From Thermohalobaculum sediminis (lineage in GTDB: Bacteria > Pseudomonadota > Alphaproteobacteria > Rhodobacterales > Rhodobacteraceae), in assembly GCF_023487995.1 (NCBI RefSeq), contig NZ_JAMFKN010000007.1:62001-126000 (forward strand): a stretch of DNA of 64,000 bases. The letters run 5' to 3'. The notes beneath the pieces were generated by a model that was given only the letters and a program-made list of their open reading frames with translations, searched no databases and was not told the DNA's origin. Positions 17,631 to 26,622 of this stretch are shown here, in pieces. Made by a program: the position numbers and the translations under genes. Position 1 is the first letter of the stretch, and each line of letters starts with the position of its first letter.

Positions 17631-18866
17631 TCAGTCGAACTTTCGCAGGTCGTCGATCACCTTCCCGTCGTTCGGCAGCGACCCCGGCACGTCCGCCTCG
17701 ACCTCGCCCCTGAGCTTCAGCACGGCCTGCATCGTCTCGCGCACCCGGGCGGCAAGCTCCGCCGAAGGCGTCTGGGTCTCGACTGCCAGCATCATGCGGT
17801 CCTGCTCGCCCTCGCGGGTCACGCTGAGGCGGGCCTTCCTGACCTCGGGGTGGCGGGCCACGATCTCGGCCACCTGCTCGGGGCGCACGAACATGCCCTT
17901 GACCTTGGTGGTCTGGTCGGCGCGTCCCATCCAGCCGCGGATGCGCATGTTGGTCCGCCCGCAGGGGCTGATGCCCGGCATGACCGCCGAGAGATCCCCG
18001 GTGGCGAAACGGATCAGCGGGTAGTCGGGGTTGAGCGCGGTCACCAGAACCTCGCCGACCTCGCCTTCGGGCACCGGGTCGCCGGTGCCGGGACGCACGA
18101 TCTCGACGATCACGCCCTCGTCCACCACCATCCCCTCCATCGCCGGAGTCTCGTAGGCGATCGAGCCGACATCCGCGGTGGCATAGCCCTGCAGGCAGGG
18201 GATGGCACGCTCGGCGTACCAGGCCCTGAGCGACGGGAACAGCGGCCCGCCCGACACCCAGGCGCGGGCGAAGCTCAGTTCGCGCCCCAGCTCCGCGGCC
18301 TTCTCCATCATCACCTTGAGGAAGTCGGGCGTGCCGATATAGCCCCTGGCGCCCAGGTCCGCCGCCGCCCCGGCCTGCGCCTCGGTGTTGCCGACGCCGC
18401 CCGCCAGCACGCAGCAGCCGAGCGCCCGGGCGCCCGCCTCCAGCATCACTCCCGCGGGCGTCAGGTGATAGGCGAAGCTGTTGTGCACGAGATCGCCCTT
18501 GCGGAACCCCGCCGCATGCAGCGCCCGGGCAAACCGCCACCAGTCGGGGACCGAGGACATCCCCGGCTCGTAGATCGGCCCCGGCGACTGGAACACATGG
18601 TCGAAGGCGGTGGCGGGCCGCGTCGTCAGCCCGCCAAAGGGCGGCTCGGCCTTCTGCATCGCGGCCAGCGCCGACTTGCGCAGGACCGGCAGCCTCGCCA
18701 GCGCCGCGCGGTCGGCCACGTCGCCGGGCTCGACACCCTCGAGCAGCCGCGCGATCCCGGGCGCCGCCGCCTTGGCCGCGCGGATCTGTGCCCGCAGGCA
18801 CTCGAACAGCGAGGCCTCCCGCGCCTCGGGGCTGCGGGTCTCGAGGGCGTCGTAATGCTCGGTCAT
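17631..18866 (-). CDS. Phenylacetate-CoA-ligase-like protein with degenerate ATP loop
   Basis: A 411-residue protein with the PaaK-type adenylate-forming fold. It retains RFATGDLSAVMPG near 288 and RGWMGRADQTTKVKGMFVRP near 315, the hinge and C-terminal domain that ends with an LPNDGKVIDDLRKFD-like stretch. The phosphate-binding loop, normally SSGTTGKP, is replaced by QSPGPIYEP (residues 93-101). GYATADVGSIAYE is in the place of the adenine-site motif. It therefore may not activate acids in the usual way. It is the last gene of the Liv-type cluster, 19 bases after livF, with GGGAGG before its ATG. Confidence 0.82.
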   Translation of the reverse strand: MTEHYDALETRSPEAREASLFECLRAQIRAAKAAAPGIARLLEGVEPGDVADRAALARLPVLRKSALAAMQKAEPPFGGLTTRPATAFDHVFQSPGPIYEPGMSSVPDWWRFARALHAAGFRKGDLVHNSFAYHLTPAGVMLEAGARALGCCVLAGGVGNTEAQAGAAADLGARGYIGTPDFLKVMMEKAAELGRELSFARAWVSGGPLFPSLRAWYAERAIPCLQGYATADVGSIAYETPAMEGMVVDEGVIVEIVRPGTGDPVPEGEVGEVLVTALNPDYPLIRFATGDLSAVMPGISPCGRTNMRIRGWMGRADQTTKVKGMFVRPEQVAEIVARHPEVRKARLSVTREGEQDRMMLAVETQTPSAELAARVRETMQAVLKLRGEVEADVPGSLPNDGKVIDDLRKFD

Positions 18867-18885
18867 GCCTGCCTCCCGGGCACCG

Positions 18886-19707
18886 TCAGTTCAGCCAGCG
18901 CTTGCGCCGGCGGTAGCTGCGGACGTCGCGGAAGCTCTTGCGGCCCTGCTCGGACATGCCGAGGTAGAACTCCTTCACGTCCGGGTTCTCGCGCAGCTCG
19001 GCCGCGGGGCCGTCCATCACCACGCGGCCCGATTCGAGGATATAGCCGTGATGAGCGAAGCGCAGCGCCACGTTGGTGTTCTGCTCGGCGATCAGGAAGC
19101 TCACGCCCTCGTTCTCGTTGAGCGACTTCACGATGCCGAAGATCTCCTCGACCAGCTGCGGCGCGAGGCCCATCGAGGGCTCGTCCAGCAGGATCGTCTC
19201 GGGCCGGCTCATCAGCGCGCGGCCGATCGCCGTCATCTGCTGCTCGCCGCCCGATGTGTAGCCCGCCTGGCTGCGGCGCCTCTCCTTCAGGCGGGGGAAG
19301 TAGCTGTAGACCATTTCGAGGTCGCGCTGCACCGCGGCGCGCCCGTCGGTGCGGGTGTAGGCGCCGGTCAGCAGGTTCTCCTCGACCGTCAGGTGCTCGA
19401 AGCAGTGGCGCCCCTCCATCACCTGGATCACGCCGCGCTTGACCAGTTCCGCGGGGTTGAGCTCGGCCACCCGCTCGCCGCGATAGAGGATCTGGCCCTT
19501 GGTGACCTCGCCGCGCTCGGAATGCAGCAGGTTCGAGATCGCCTTGAGCGTGGTGGTCTTGCCCGCGCCGTTTCCGCCCAGAAGCGCGGTAATCCCGCCC
19601 TTGGGCACGCTCAGCGACACGCCCTTCAGGACGAGGATCACGTGGTTGTAGATCACCTCGATGTTCGAGACGTCGAGCAAGGCGTCGTCGTGGCTCGTTT
19701 CACGCAT
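18886..19707 (-). CDS. livF: Branched-chain amino acid-type ABC transporter ATPase LivF
   Basis: A 273-residue ATP-binding subunit of a Liv (HAAT) family importer, working as a partner of LivG below the membrane. Walker A is GGNGAGKTTT near residue 43, the signature is SGGEQQMTAIGRAL, and Walker B is ILLDEPSMGLAP. The LivF-type ending (FYLG) is present but followed by about 25 basic residues (RSYRRRKRW). The start MRETSHDDAL at 19707 has AGGGGAA upstream. It is separated from the binding-protein gene by two strong stem-loops. The PaaK-like gene follows directly. Confidence 0.93.
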   Translation of the reverse strand: MRETSHDDALLDVSNIEVIYNHVILVLKGVSLSVPKGGITALLGGNGAGKTTTLKAISNLLHSERGEVTKGQILYRGERVAELNPAELVKRGVIQVMEGRHCFEHLTVEENLLTGAYTRTDGRAAVQRDLEMVYSYFPRLKERRRSQAGYTSGGEQQMTAIGRALMSRPETILLDEPSMGLAPQLVEEIFGIVKSLNENEGVSFLIAEQNTNVALRFAHHGYILESGRVVMDGPAAELRENPDVKEFYLGMSEQGRKSFRDVRSYRRRKRWLN

Positions 19708-19763
19708 CCCTGCGATTCCCCTATCGCGCACCCTGCGGCCGGGGCGCGCCACGTCGTCGGCAG

Positions 19764-19818
19764 CCCGCCCGGCCGGGCGGGACGAGGATCGGGCGGGCCG
19801 CGACGCGCGGCCCGCCCG
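19764..19818. repeat. Two strong stem-loops after the Liv binding-protein gene
   Basis: One perfect 13-base stem with a 3-base loop (19790-19818) lies 7 bases past the stop of the binding-protein gene. A second perfect palindrome, CCCGCCCGGCCGGGCGGG, spans 19764-19781. There is no T-run, so read-through into livF is likely, with the structure protecting the upstream message. Confidence 0.75.
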
Positions 19819-19825
19819 GCACGGT

Positions 19826-21118
19826 TCACTCGCAGGTGCGCGGCGTGATGTTCGCCTCGGCCGCGTAAGCCGCCGAATCCTCGGCGATCAGCGGGTCGAT
19901 CACCTCGCGGTCCGAGGCGATGAAGTCGGTCACCAGGCTCCAGGTCTTGGTCTTGGCGTCCCACTGCTGGATGGCGCCGAGGCCCGAGCCGCCATGGTTG
20001 GCGCAGGTCACCTCGAAGGTCGGCATGAAGTCCGGCAGGCCAAGCGCGGTCAGCTTCTCGTCGGTGATCTCCAGCGCCTCCATCCCGTCGCGCATCATCG
20101 CGGCGGTGATGTTCGGGGCGCCGTGGATCGCCTGCGCGGTCTTGGCGGCCTCGACCGCCAGCATCGCCGCCTGCATGCCGCGGTTGTAGAGCACCGAGCC
20201 ATGCTGGTCGCCCGCACCGGCCGAGAGGCCCTTGTCATAGACATGCGTCTTCAGGTCGGCATAGATCGGGAAGTCCATGCCCACGCCGTGCATCGTGATC
20301 GCCTTGTAGCCATGCGCGCCCTCGCCCGCCGGCAGCACGTCGGTCTCGGCCCCCGACCACCAGACGCCGATGAACTTGTCCATCGGGAAGCGGATGTTCA
20401 CCGCCTCCTGCACCGCCACCTGGTTCATCACGCCCCAGCCCCACATCACGACATAGTCGGGCCGGTCGCGGCGGATCTGCAGCCAGGTCGCCTTCTGCTC
20501 CTGCCCCGGATGATCGACGGGCAGCAGCGTCAGCGAATAGCCGTGCTTCTTCGCCAGCTCCTCGAGCGTGCGGATCGGCTCCTTGCCATAGGCCGAGTTG
20601 TGGTAGACGAGCGCGATCTTCTTGCCCGAGATGTCGCCGCCTTCCTGGTCGATGATATGCTTGACGATGATCGAGGCGGCGTCCCAGTAGGTCCCTGGAT
20701 AGTTGAACACCCACTCGAACACCTTGCCGTTCGCAGCCGAGGTGCGGCCATAGCCCATCGAGTGGATCGGGATCCCGTCAGCCGAGGCTTTCGGTATCAG
20801 CTGGTAGGTGATGCCGGTCGAGAGCGGCTGATAAAGCAGCGCCCCTTCACCCTTGGTGGCTTCGTAGCACTCGACGCCCTTCGTCGTGTTGTACTCGGTC
20901 TCGCAGGGCACGACCCTGGCCTTGACGCCACCGATGCCGCCGTCGCGCTCGTTGACCAGCGTGAAGTAGTCCGCATAGCCGTCGGCGAAGGGAATCCCGT
21001 TGGGGGCATAAGGCCCGGTGCGATAGTCGAGCGAGGGGAACACGAGGTCCGCCATCGCCGCGGGCGTCGCGAACGCGAGCGCCGTGGCTGCGGCAAATGC
21101 CAGTCTGCTGAACTTCAT
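19826..21118 (-). CDS. ABC transporter periplasmic substrate-binding protein (Liv family)
   Basis: A 430-residue periplasmic binding protein of the Leu/Ile/Val-binding type I fold. The signal peptide MKFSRLAFAAATALAFATPAAMA is followed by FPSLDYRTGPYAPNG. Later stretches such as KIALVYHNSAYGKEP and GVWWSGAETDVLP fit the family. At this length it belongs to the longer group found beside acyl-CoA ligases rather than a true amino-acid binder, so the ligand may be an organic acid. GGGAGG precedes the ATG at 21118. It is the fifth gene of the minus-strand cluster. Confidence 0.88.
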   Translation of the reverse strand: MKFSRLAFAAATALAFATPAAMADLVFPSLDYRTGPYAPNGIPFADGYADYFTLVNERDGGIGGVKARVVPCETEYNTTKGVECYEATKGEGALLYQPLSTGITYQLIPKASADGIPIHSMGYGRTSAANGKVFEWVFNYPGTYWDAASIIVKHIIDQEGGDISGKKIALVYHNSAYGKEPIRTLEELAKKHGYSLTLLPVDHPGQEQKATWLQIRRDRPDYVVMWGWGVMNQVAVQEAVNIRFPMDKFIGVWWSGAETDVLPAGEGAHGYKAITMHGVGMDFPIYADLKTHVYDKGLSAGAGDQHGSVLYNRGMQAAMLAVEAAKTAQAIHGAPNITAAMMRDGMEALEITDEKLTALGLPDFMPTFEVTCANHGGSGLGAIQQWDAKTKTWSLVTDFIASDREVIDPLIAEDSAAYAAEANITPRTCE

Positions 21119-21200
21119 AGTCGTCCTCCCTGTTGGACTTCTTTGCTGTCGGGCCAGCCGGTGCATGCCGTTCGGACCCGCTTGTGCCGATGGCCAGAGC

Positions 21201-22277
21201 CTAGTGCGGGAATGGCCAGAGGCGCAATTTCTCCTTGATGATGCGCCAGAGCGCGGCGATGCCATGCGGCTCCTTGATCAGGAAGAAGATGATCAGGGCG
21301 CCGATCAGGATCACCTCGAGATGCGCCGCGATGTCGGTGGGCCAGCCAAGCTGGACTGCGAGCACGTTCTTGAACAGCACCGGCAGAAGGGTCAGGAAGG
21401 CGGCCCCAACGAGGCTCCCGAAAATCGAGCCGAGCCCGCCGAGGATGACCATGAACAGCACGACGAACGAGATCTCGATCGAGAAGGCCTCGGTGCCCTC
21501 GGCCGCGCCCTTCCAGATCGCGAAATACATCGCCCCTGCCATGCCGATGTAGAAGGACGAGACCGCGAAGGCCGACAGCTTGGCCATCAGCGGGTTCACG
21601 CCGATGATCTCGGCCGCGATGTCCATGTCGCGGATCGCCATCCACGACCGCCCGATCCGCCCGCGCGTGAGGTTGCGCGCGACCCAGGCGAAGACGAAGA
21701 CGAAGCTGAGGCAGAACAGGTAGGTCGCCCAGGGCCTGGTGTTCGGGCCGGTGACCAGGATGCCGAGGAAGTCGCGCTCGGGCGCGTTGATCTGTCCGGT
21801 TGCCGAGTAGTTGTAGAACCAGCCCACCTTGTTGAACAGCCAGATCAGGAAGAACTGAGCCGCAAGCGTCGCGACCGCGAGGTAGAAGCCCTTGATCCTG
21901 AGCGACGGCAGCCCGAACACGATGCCCACCGCCGCGGCGCACAGCCCGGCGAGGATCACCACCAGCGGCATCGGCATCCAGACGAAGGCGGTCATCAGCT
22001 TGTAGCAGGCATAGGCCCCCACCGCCATGAACCCGCCAGTGCCCAGCGAGACCTGCCCGCAATAGCCCGTGAGGATGTTGAGCCCCAGCGCCGCCATGGC
22101 GAACACCAGGAACGGCAGGAAGATCGCCTGCTCCCAGTAGGGATTGATCAGGAAGGGTACGACCAGGAAGGCAACCGCCACCACCGCGCAATAGCCCCAG
22201 CGGTCGAAGGCGATCGGGAAGGTCGCCTGATCGGCCTGATAGCTCGTCTTGAACTCGCCTGCCTCGCGGTAGAACAT
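21201..22277 (-). CDS. livM: Branched-chain amino acid-type ABC permease LivM
   Basis: A 358-residue permease with about ten membrane segments. The LivM signature GYCGQVSLGTGGFMAVGAYA lies near residue 75, and the later GGLGSIFGSLVGAAF near 280 is the conserved coupling region for the ATPase. The ATG at 22277 is only four bases past the stop of the VOC gene, and GGGAGG lies in that overlap zone, so the two are translationally linked. Forms the channel with LivH. Confidence 0.94.
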   Translation of the reverse strand: MFYREAGEFKTSYQADQATFPIAFDRWGYCAVVAVAFLVVPFLINPYWEQAIFLPFLVFAMAALGLNILTGYCGQVSLGTGGFMAVGAYACYKLMTAFVWMPMPLVVILAGLCAAAVGIVFGLPSLRIKGFYLAVATLAAQFFLIWLFNKVGWFYNYSATGQINAPERDFLGILVTGPNTRPWATYLFCLSFVFVFAWVARNLTRGRIGRSWMAIRDMDIAAEIIGVNPLMAKLSAFAVSSFYIGMAGAMYFAIWKGAAEGTEAFSIEISFVVLFMVILGGLGSIFGSLVGAAFLTLLPVLFKNVLAVQLGWPTDIAAHLEVILIGALIIFFLIKEPHGIAALWRIIKEKLRLWPFPH

Positions 22278-22281
22278 TCGG

Positions 22282-22656
22282 TCAGTCCTCCCACCGGGCC
22301 GCGTGGGCCGGGAAATCGTCCTGCTGCGGATTGACGAGACAGAAGCGGTGCCCCGTCGGCGCCTCCATCACGGTCCAGCGCTTGACCTTGCCGATCACCC
22401 TGCCGCCCAGCGCCACGATGCGCGCGGCCTCGGCGGCCTGGTCCTCGGTCTCGAAGTCGATGTGGATGCGCGGATCGTGATCGACCGCCTGGAGCAGAAC
22501 CTTGGGCCGACCCTCGGCGGTCCGCAGCACGGCATACCTGCCATCCGCGTCCACCTCGCCCTCGACCCCGAGCACGCCCTTCCAGAACGCTGTGGCCGGG
22601 CCGAGATCGTCGGTCCGGCAGTCGATCACGATGACGCCGAGGCGCGAGTGATGCAC
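22282..22656 (-). CDS. VOC (glyoxalase-like) family protein inside the Liv cluster
   Basis: A small 124-residue protein with the beta-alpha-beta-beta-beta repeat of the vicinal-oxygen-chelate superfamily. It begins HHSRLGVIVIDCRTDDL after a GTG start and ends with EAPTGHRFCLVNPQQDDF, the usual closing strand. The family includes dioxygenases, glyoxalases and epimerases; with one module it would act as a dimer, or may only bind a ligand. The GTG at 22656 has AGAGGG eight bases upstream; another GTG at 22662 overlaps the livH stop. It is wedged between livH and livM with no spacing, so it is a true cluster member. Its role is unknown. Confidence 0.8.
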   Translation of the reverse strand: MHHSRLGVIVIDCRTDDLGPATAFWKGVLGVEGEVDADGRYAVLRTAEGRPKVLLQAVDHDPRIHIDFETEDQAAEAARIVALGGRVIGKVKRWTVMEAPTGHRFCLVNPQQDDFPAHAARWED

Positions 22657-22658
22657 GG

Positions 22659-23627
22659 TCACACCCTCTCGATGATCTTCTCGCCGAACAGGCCCTGCGG
22701 CCGGAACAGCAGGAACAGCAGCGCGAGCATGTAGGCGAACCAGTTCTCGGTAGCGCCGCCGATCATCGGGCCGACATAGAGCTCGAACACCTTCTCGCCC
22801 ACGCCGATGATCAGCCCGCCCACGATCGCGCCGGGGATCGAGGTGAAGCCGCCCAGCATCAGCACCGGCAGCGCCTTGAGCGCGATCAGCGACAGCGAGA
22901 ACTGGACGCCCGACTTGGCGCCCCACATGATCCCCGCGACCAGCGCGACGATGCCCGCGATCGACCACACGATCCACCAGATCGTCTCGAGCGAGATGCC
23001 GACCGACAGCGCCGCCTGATGGTCGTCCGCCACCGCCCTCAGCGCCCGGCCCATCCGGGTGAACTGCGAGAACAGCGTGAGCGCGACCACCAGCAGCACC
23101 GCCACCACGGCGGCCGAGATCTCGAGTTTGTCGACGAACATCCCCGTCGCGTCGATGATGGTGTCGGACGGACCCTGCGGCAGGCCCACGTCCAGCGCCT
23201 TGACGTTCGCTCCCCACATCAGGTCGCCCGTGCCCTCCAGCACGAAGGCAAGCCCGATGGTGGCCATAAAAAGGATGATGCCCTCCTGATTCACCAGCGG
23301 ACGCAGCACGATCCGCACCACCAGCCAGGCAAGCCCGATCATCACCAGAAGCGCAAAGACGATCGCGACCAGCGTCGGCATGCCCGAGCCCCAGGTGTGG
23401 ATGCTGGTCCCGGTGATCCAGCTCAGGAGATGCGCGAAAGGCACCTGCCCGGTCTGGAAGCCGACCAGCGTCAGCGCCGCGAAGAGCGCGAACACGCCCT
23501 GCGCGAAGTTGAAGATGCCGGACGCCTTGAAGATCAGCACGAAGCCCAGCGCGACCAGCGAATACATCACCCCGGCCAGCAGGCCCGAGACGACGATCTC
23601 CCAGAAGAACGGATCGGTCAGGAACAT
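22659..23627 (-). CDS. livH: Branched-chain amino acid-type ABC permease LivH
   Basis: A 322-residue permease with about eight membrane segments. It starts MFLTDPFFWEIVVSGLLAG and contains the LivH-type ALGFVLIFKASGIFNFAQG near residue 25 and LGGFTSIPGAIVGGLIIG near 250. The start at 23627 follows GAGGGGAAGG. It lies ten bases after livG and its stop overlaps the region where the VOC gene starts. With LivM it forms the membrane channel. Confidence 0.94.
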   Translation of the reverse strand: MFLTDPFFWEIVVSGLLAGVMYSLVALGFVLIFKASGIFNFAQGVFALFAALTLVGFQTGQVPFAHLLSWITGTSIHTWGSGMPTLVAIVFALLVMIGLAWLVVRIVLRPLVNQEGIILFMATIGLAFVLEGTGDLMWGANVKALDVGLPQGPSDTIIDATGMFVDKLEISAAVVAVLLVVALTLFSQFTRMGRALRAVADDHQAALSVGISLETIWWIVWSIAGIVALVAGIMWGAKSGVQFSLSLIALKALPVLMLGGFTSIPGAIVGGLIIGVGEKVFELYVGPMIGGATENWFAYMLALLFLLFRPQGLFGEKIIERV

Positions 23628-23637
23628 CGCCTTCCCC

Positions 23638-24498
23638 TCAATCGTGCGCCACGCCCAGATAGGCGTCGATGACATCCTGGTTCGTCCGCACCTCGTCCGG
23701 CGTGCCGTCGCCGATCTTGCGGCCGTAATCGAGCACCACCACCCGGTCCGAGATGTCCATGACCACCCCCATGTCGTGCTCGATCAGCGCGATGGTGGTG
23801 CCGAACTCCTCGTTCACGTCCAGGATGAAGCGGCTCATGTCCTCCTTCTCCTCGACGTTCATGCCGGCCATCGGCTCGTCGAGCAGCAGGAGCTGCGGCT
23901 CGGCCGCCAGCGCCCGGCCCAGCTCGACCCGCTTCTGCAGGCCGTAGGGCAGCCGGCCGACGGGCGTCTTTCGGATGTGCTGGATCTCGAGGAAGTCGAT
24001 GATCTTCTCGACCTTCTCGCGGTGCTCGATCTCCTCGGCCTCGGCGGGCCCCGACCAGACGGCCTGCCAGAACATGTTGCGGCGCATCTTGGTCAGCCGA
24101 CCGGTCATGATGTTGTCGAGGGTCGTCATCCCCTTGAACAGCGCGATGTTCTGGAAGGTGCGGGCTATGCCCTGCTTGGCGATCTCGTGCGGCTTCATCG
24201 ACCCGCGCTTCTCGCCGCGGAACCAGATCTCGCCCTCCTGCGGGTGGTAGAAGCCGTTGATGACGTTGAGCATCGACGACTTGCCCGCGCCGTTCGGCCC
24301 GATGATCGCGCGGATCTCGCCCTCGCGGATGTCGAACGAGATGTCCTTGATCGCCACCACACCGCCAAAGCGCAGCGTGATGTTGCGGATGTCCATGACG
24401 ACCGGGCCGACGCGGCGCGGGCTGAGGCCGTGCTCCTCCTCGACCACGGCATAGGTCTGGTCGTCGGCGGCGGCCTCGGCGGTCGGCGGCAGGCTCAT
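23638..24498 (-). CDS. livG: Branched-chain amino acid-type ABC transporter ATPase LivG
   Basis: A 286-residue ATPase. The first 35 residues (MSLPPTAEAAADDQ...) are a soluble extension not seen in enteric LivG. Walker A is GPNGAGKSSM near 70, the signature LPYGLQKRVELGRAL near 185, and Walker B LLLLDEPMAGMN. The C-terminus DAYLGVAHD is the LivG-type ending. GAGGAG lies before the ATG. It is second in the cluster, 12 bases after the acyl-CoA ligase gene. Confidence 0.94.
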   Translation of the reverse strand: MSLPPTAEAAADDQTYAVVEEEHGLSPRRVGPVVMDIRNITLRFGGVVAIKDISFDIREGEIRAIIGPNGAGKSSMLNVINGFYHPQEGEIWFRGEKRGSMKPHEIAKQGIARTFQNIALFKGMTTLDNIMTGRLTKMRRNMFWQAVWSGPAEAEEIEHREKVEKIIDFLEIQHIRKTPVGRLPYGLQKRVELGRALAAEPQLLLLDEPMAGMNVEEKEDMSRFILDVNEEFGTTIALIEHDMGVVMDISDRVVVLDYGRKIGDGTPDEVRTNQDVIDAYLGVAHD

Positions 24499-24510
24499 CG
24501 GCGGCTCTCC

Positions 24511-26487
24511 TCAGGCGGCCTGTCGCGCGGCCTCGGCGCGCGGGAAGGTCTTGACGTCGCGGATTTCGAGGGTGGCCCTGATCTTGCCCTTGCGCCCGTC
24601 CTCGTAGGTCACTTCGGTCTCGGTGTAGATGCTGTCCTTGCCGCCGTAGAGCGCGTCGATCAGGTCGGCGAACTTCTCAGCGATGATGCGCCGGCGCACC
24701 TTGCGGGTGCGCGTGAGCTCGCCGTCGTCGGCGTCCAGCTCCTTGTGCAGCACCAGGAAGCGCGTGATCTGGCAGCCCGAAAGCATCGGGTCGTCGGCGA
24801 GGCTGCGGTTCGTCTCCTCGATGTTGCGCTCGATCATCTCGTAGACACGCGGATGGGCGGCCAGCTCCTGATAGCTCGAATAGGCGATGTTGTTGCGCTC
24901 GGCCCAGTTGCCGACCGCCATCAGGTCGATGTTGACGAAGGCCATGCAGGACGGGCGCCCGTCGCCAAACACCACCGCCTCGAGGATGTTGGGATAGAAC
25001 TTGAGCTTGTTCTCGATGTATTTCGGCGCGAACAGCGACCCGTCGGCCAGCCGGCCCACGTCCTTCGCGCGGTCGAGGATCCTGAGCTGCCCCGAGCGCT
25101 GGTCGAAGAAGCCCGCGTCGCCCGTCGCCACCCAGCCCTCGGCGTCCTTGGTCTCGGCGGTCGCCTCGGGGCTCTTGAAATACTCCTGGAACACGCCGGG
25201 CGAGCGGTAGAACACCTCGCCCGTGGCCTCGTCGATGCGGATCTCGACCCCCGGCGTCGGCACGCCCACCGATTCGAGCTCGACCGCGTCGTCGGGGTGC
25301 TGCGTGATGAACACCGAGGCCTCGGTCTGCCCATAGAGCTGTTTCAGGTTCACACCGATCGAGCGGTAGAACTCGAACAGGTCGGGCCCGATCGCCTCGC
25401 CCGCGGTGTAGCCCACCCGGACGCGGCTGAGGCCCAGATTGTTCTTGAGCGGCCCGTAGACCAAGAGCTCGCCCAGCGCGTAGAGAAGGCGGTCCGCCGC
25501 CGAGGGCGTCTCGTGCGCCTTCCTCGCCGCCGCCACGCGCCGCGCGACGCCGACGAAGAAATGGAACATCCGCCGCTTGAGGGGGCTCGCGTCCTCCATA
25601 CGGATCATCAGCGTCGTCAGGAGCGTCTCGAAGATCCGGGGCGGCGCGAAGAAATAGGTCGGCCCCAGCTCCTTGAGGTCGGACAGCATCGTCTCGGCGC
25701 TTTCCGGGCAGGCGACGCAGAAGCCGGTCACATAGGCTTGCCCCATCGAGAAGATGAAATCGCCCACCCAGGCCATCGGCAGGTAGGCGAGCATCGAATC
25801 CGTGTCGGTCAGCCGGTCGAACCCGGCCGAGGCCCGCGCCGTGATCAGGATGTTGTCATGCGTCAGCACCACGCCCTTGGGCTTGCCGGTGGTGCCCGAT
25901 GTATAGAGCATCACGCAGACATCCGAGCCCTTGCCCGCCGCGATGCGCTGGTCGAGCTCGCGCGCCAGCCGGCTCTCGGCCGCGCGCCCCTCGGCGCAGA
26001 CGTCGCTCAGCGCGTGCAGCGCGGTGTGGTCGTAGTTCCTGAGGCCGCGCGGGTCGAGATAGATGACCTGCGCGAGGTTCGGCAGGCGGTCGACCACGCT
26101 CAGCACCTTGTCGACCTGCTCCTGGTCCTCGGCGATGACGAAGCGCGCCTCGGCATGGTCCAGGACATAGGCCATCTCCTCGGCCACGCTGTCCTGGTAA
26201 AGCGGAACCGGGATCGCGCCGGCCATCTGCGCCGCCACCATCGACCAGTAGAGATGCGGCCGGTTCGTACCGATGATCGCGACCCGCTGGCCGGGCTCGA
26301 GCCCCAGCGCGATCAGGCCCAGCGCCATCGCGCGGGTCTCGCCGGCCACCTCGGCCCAGCTCCAGCTCTGCCAGATGCCGTATTCCTTCTCGCGGCTCGC
26401 CGGGAGATGGCCGCGCTCGCGCGCATTGGCGATCAACAGCTTGGGAAACGTGTCGCGGCCTTCGGCCGCCGCCTGCGGAGCCGTCAC
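24511..26487 (-). CDS. Long-chain acyl-CoA synthetase-type AMP-forming ligase
   Basis: A 658-residue adenylate-forming enzyme of the FAA1/long-chain fatty-acid group, which couples a carboxylic acid to CoA using ATP. The intact phosphate loop LYTSGTTGKPKGV lies near residue 195, YGQTEASVF near 390, and the hinge with GDAGFFDQRSGQLRILDR near 470. Similar ligases head Liv-type clusters in many alphaproteobacteria. It starts with GTG (MTAPQAAAEG) at 26487 after GGGAGG. As first gene of a seven-gene minus-strand run, it probably activates the acid imported by the transporter. A palindrome 136 bases upstream may control all. Confidence 0.88.
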   Translation of the reverse strand: MTAPQAAAEGRDTFPKLLIANARERGHLPASREKEYGIWQSWSWAEVAGETRAMALGLIALGLEPGQRVAIIGTNRPHLYWSMVAAQMAGAIPVPLYQDSVAEEMAYVLDHAEARFVIAEDQEQVDKVLSVVDRLPNLAQVIYLDPRGLRNYDHTALHALSDVCAEGRAAESRLARELDQRIAAGKGSDVCVMLYTSGTTGKPKGVVLTHDNILITARASAGFDRLTDTDSMLAYLPMAWVGDFIFSMGQAYVTGFCVACPESAETMLSDLKELGPTYFFAPPRIFETLLTTLMIRMEDASPLKRRMFHFFVGVARRVAAARKAHETPSAADRLLYALGELLVYGPLKNNLGLSRVRVGYTAGEAIGPDLFEFYRSIGVNLKQLYGQTEASVFITQHPDDAVELESVGVPTPGVEIRIDEATGEVFYRSPGVFQEYFKSPEATAETKDAEGWVATGDAGFFDQRSGQLRILDRAKDVGRLADGSLFAPKYIENKLKFYPNILEAVVFGDGRPSCMAFVNIDLMAVGNWAERNNIAYSSYQELAAHPRVYEMIERNIEETNRSLADDPMLSGCQITRFLVLHKELDADDGELTRTRKVRRRIIAEKFADLIDALYGGKDSIYTETEVTYEDGRKGKIRATLEIRDVKTFPRAEAARQAA

Positions 26488-26622
26488 GGGTCAACCTCCC
26501 TTCGGCACCTCGCCCCTTCTTGTCGAGGGGTCCCGCGCCGTCCCTGTCATGCCTGCGCCCTGCCGGTGCGCCCTGCCGGAAAAGTAGATCTCCAGCTCAG
26601 AATCGCGGTCAAGGACACAGAT

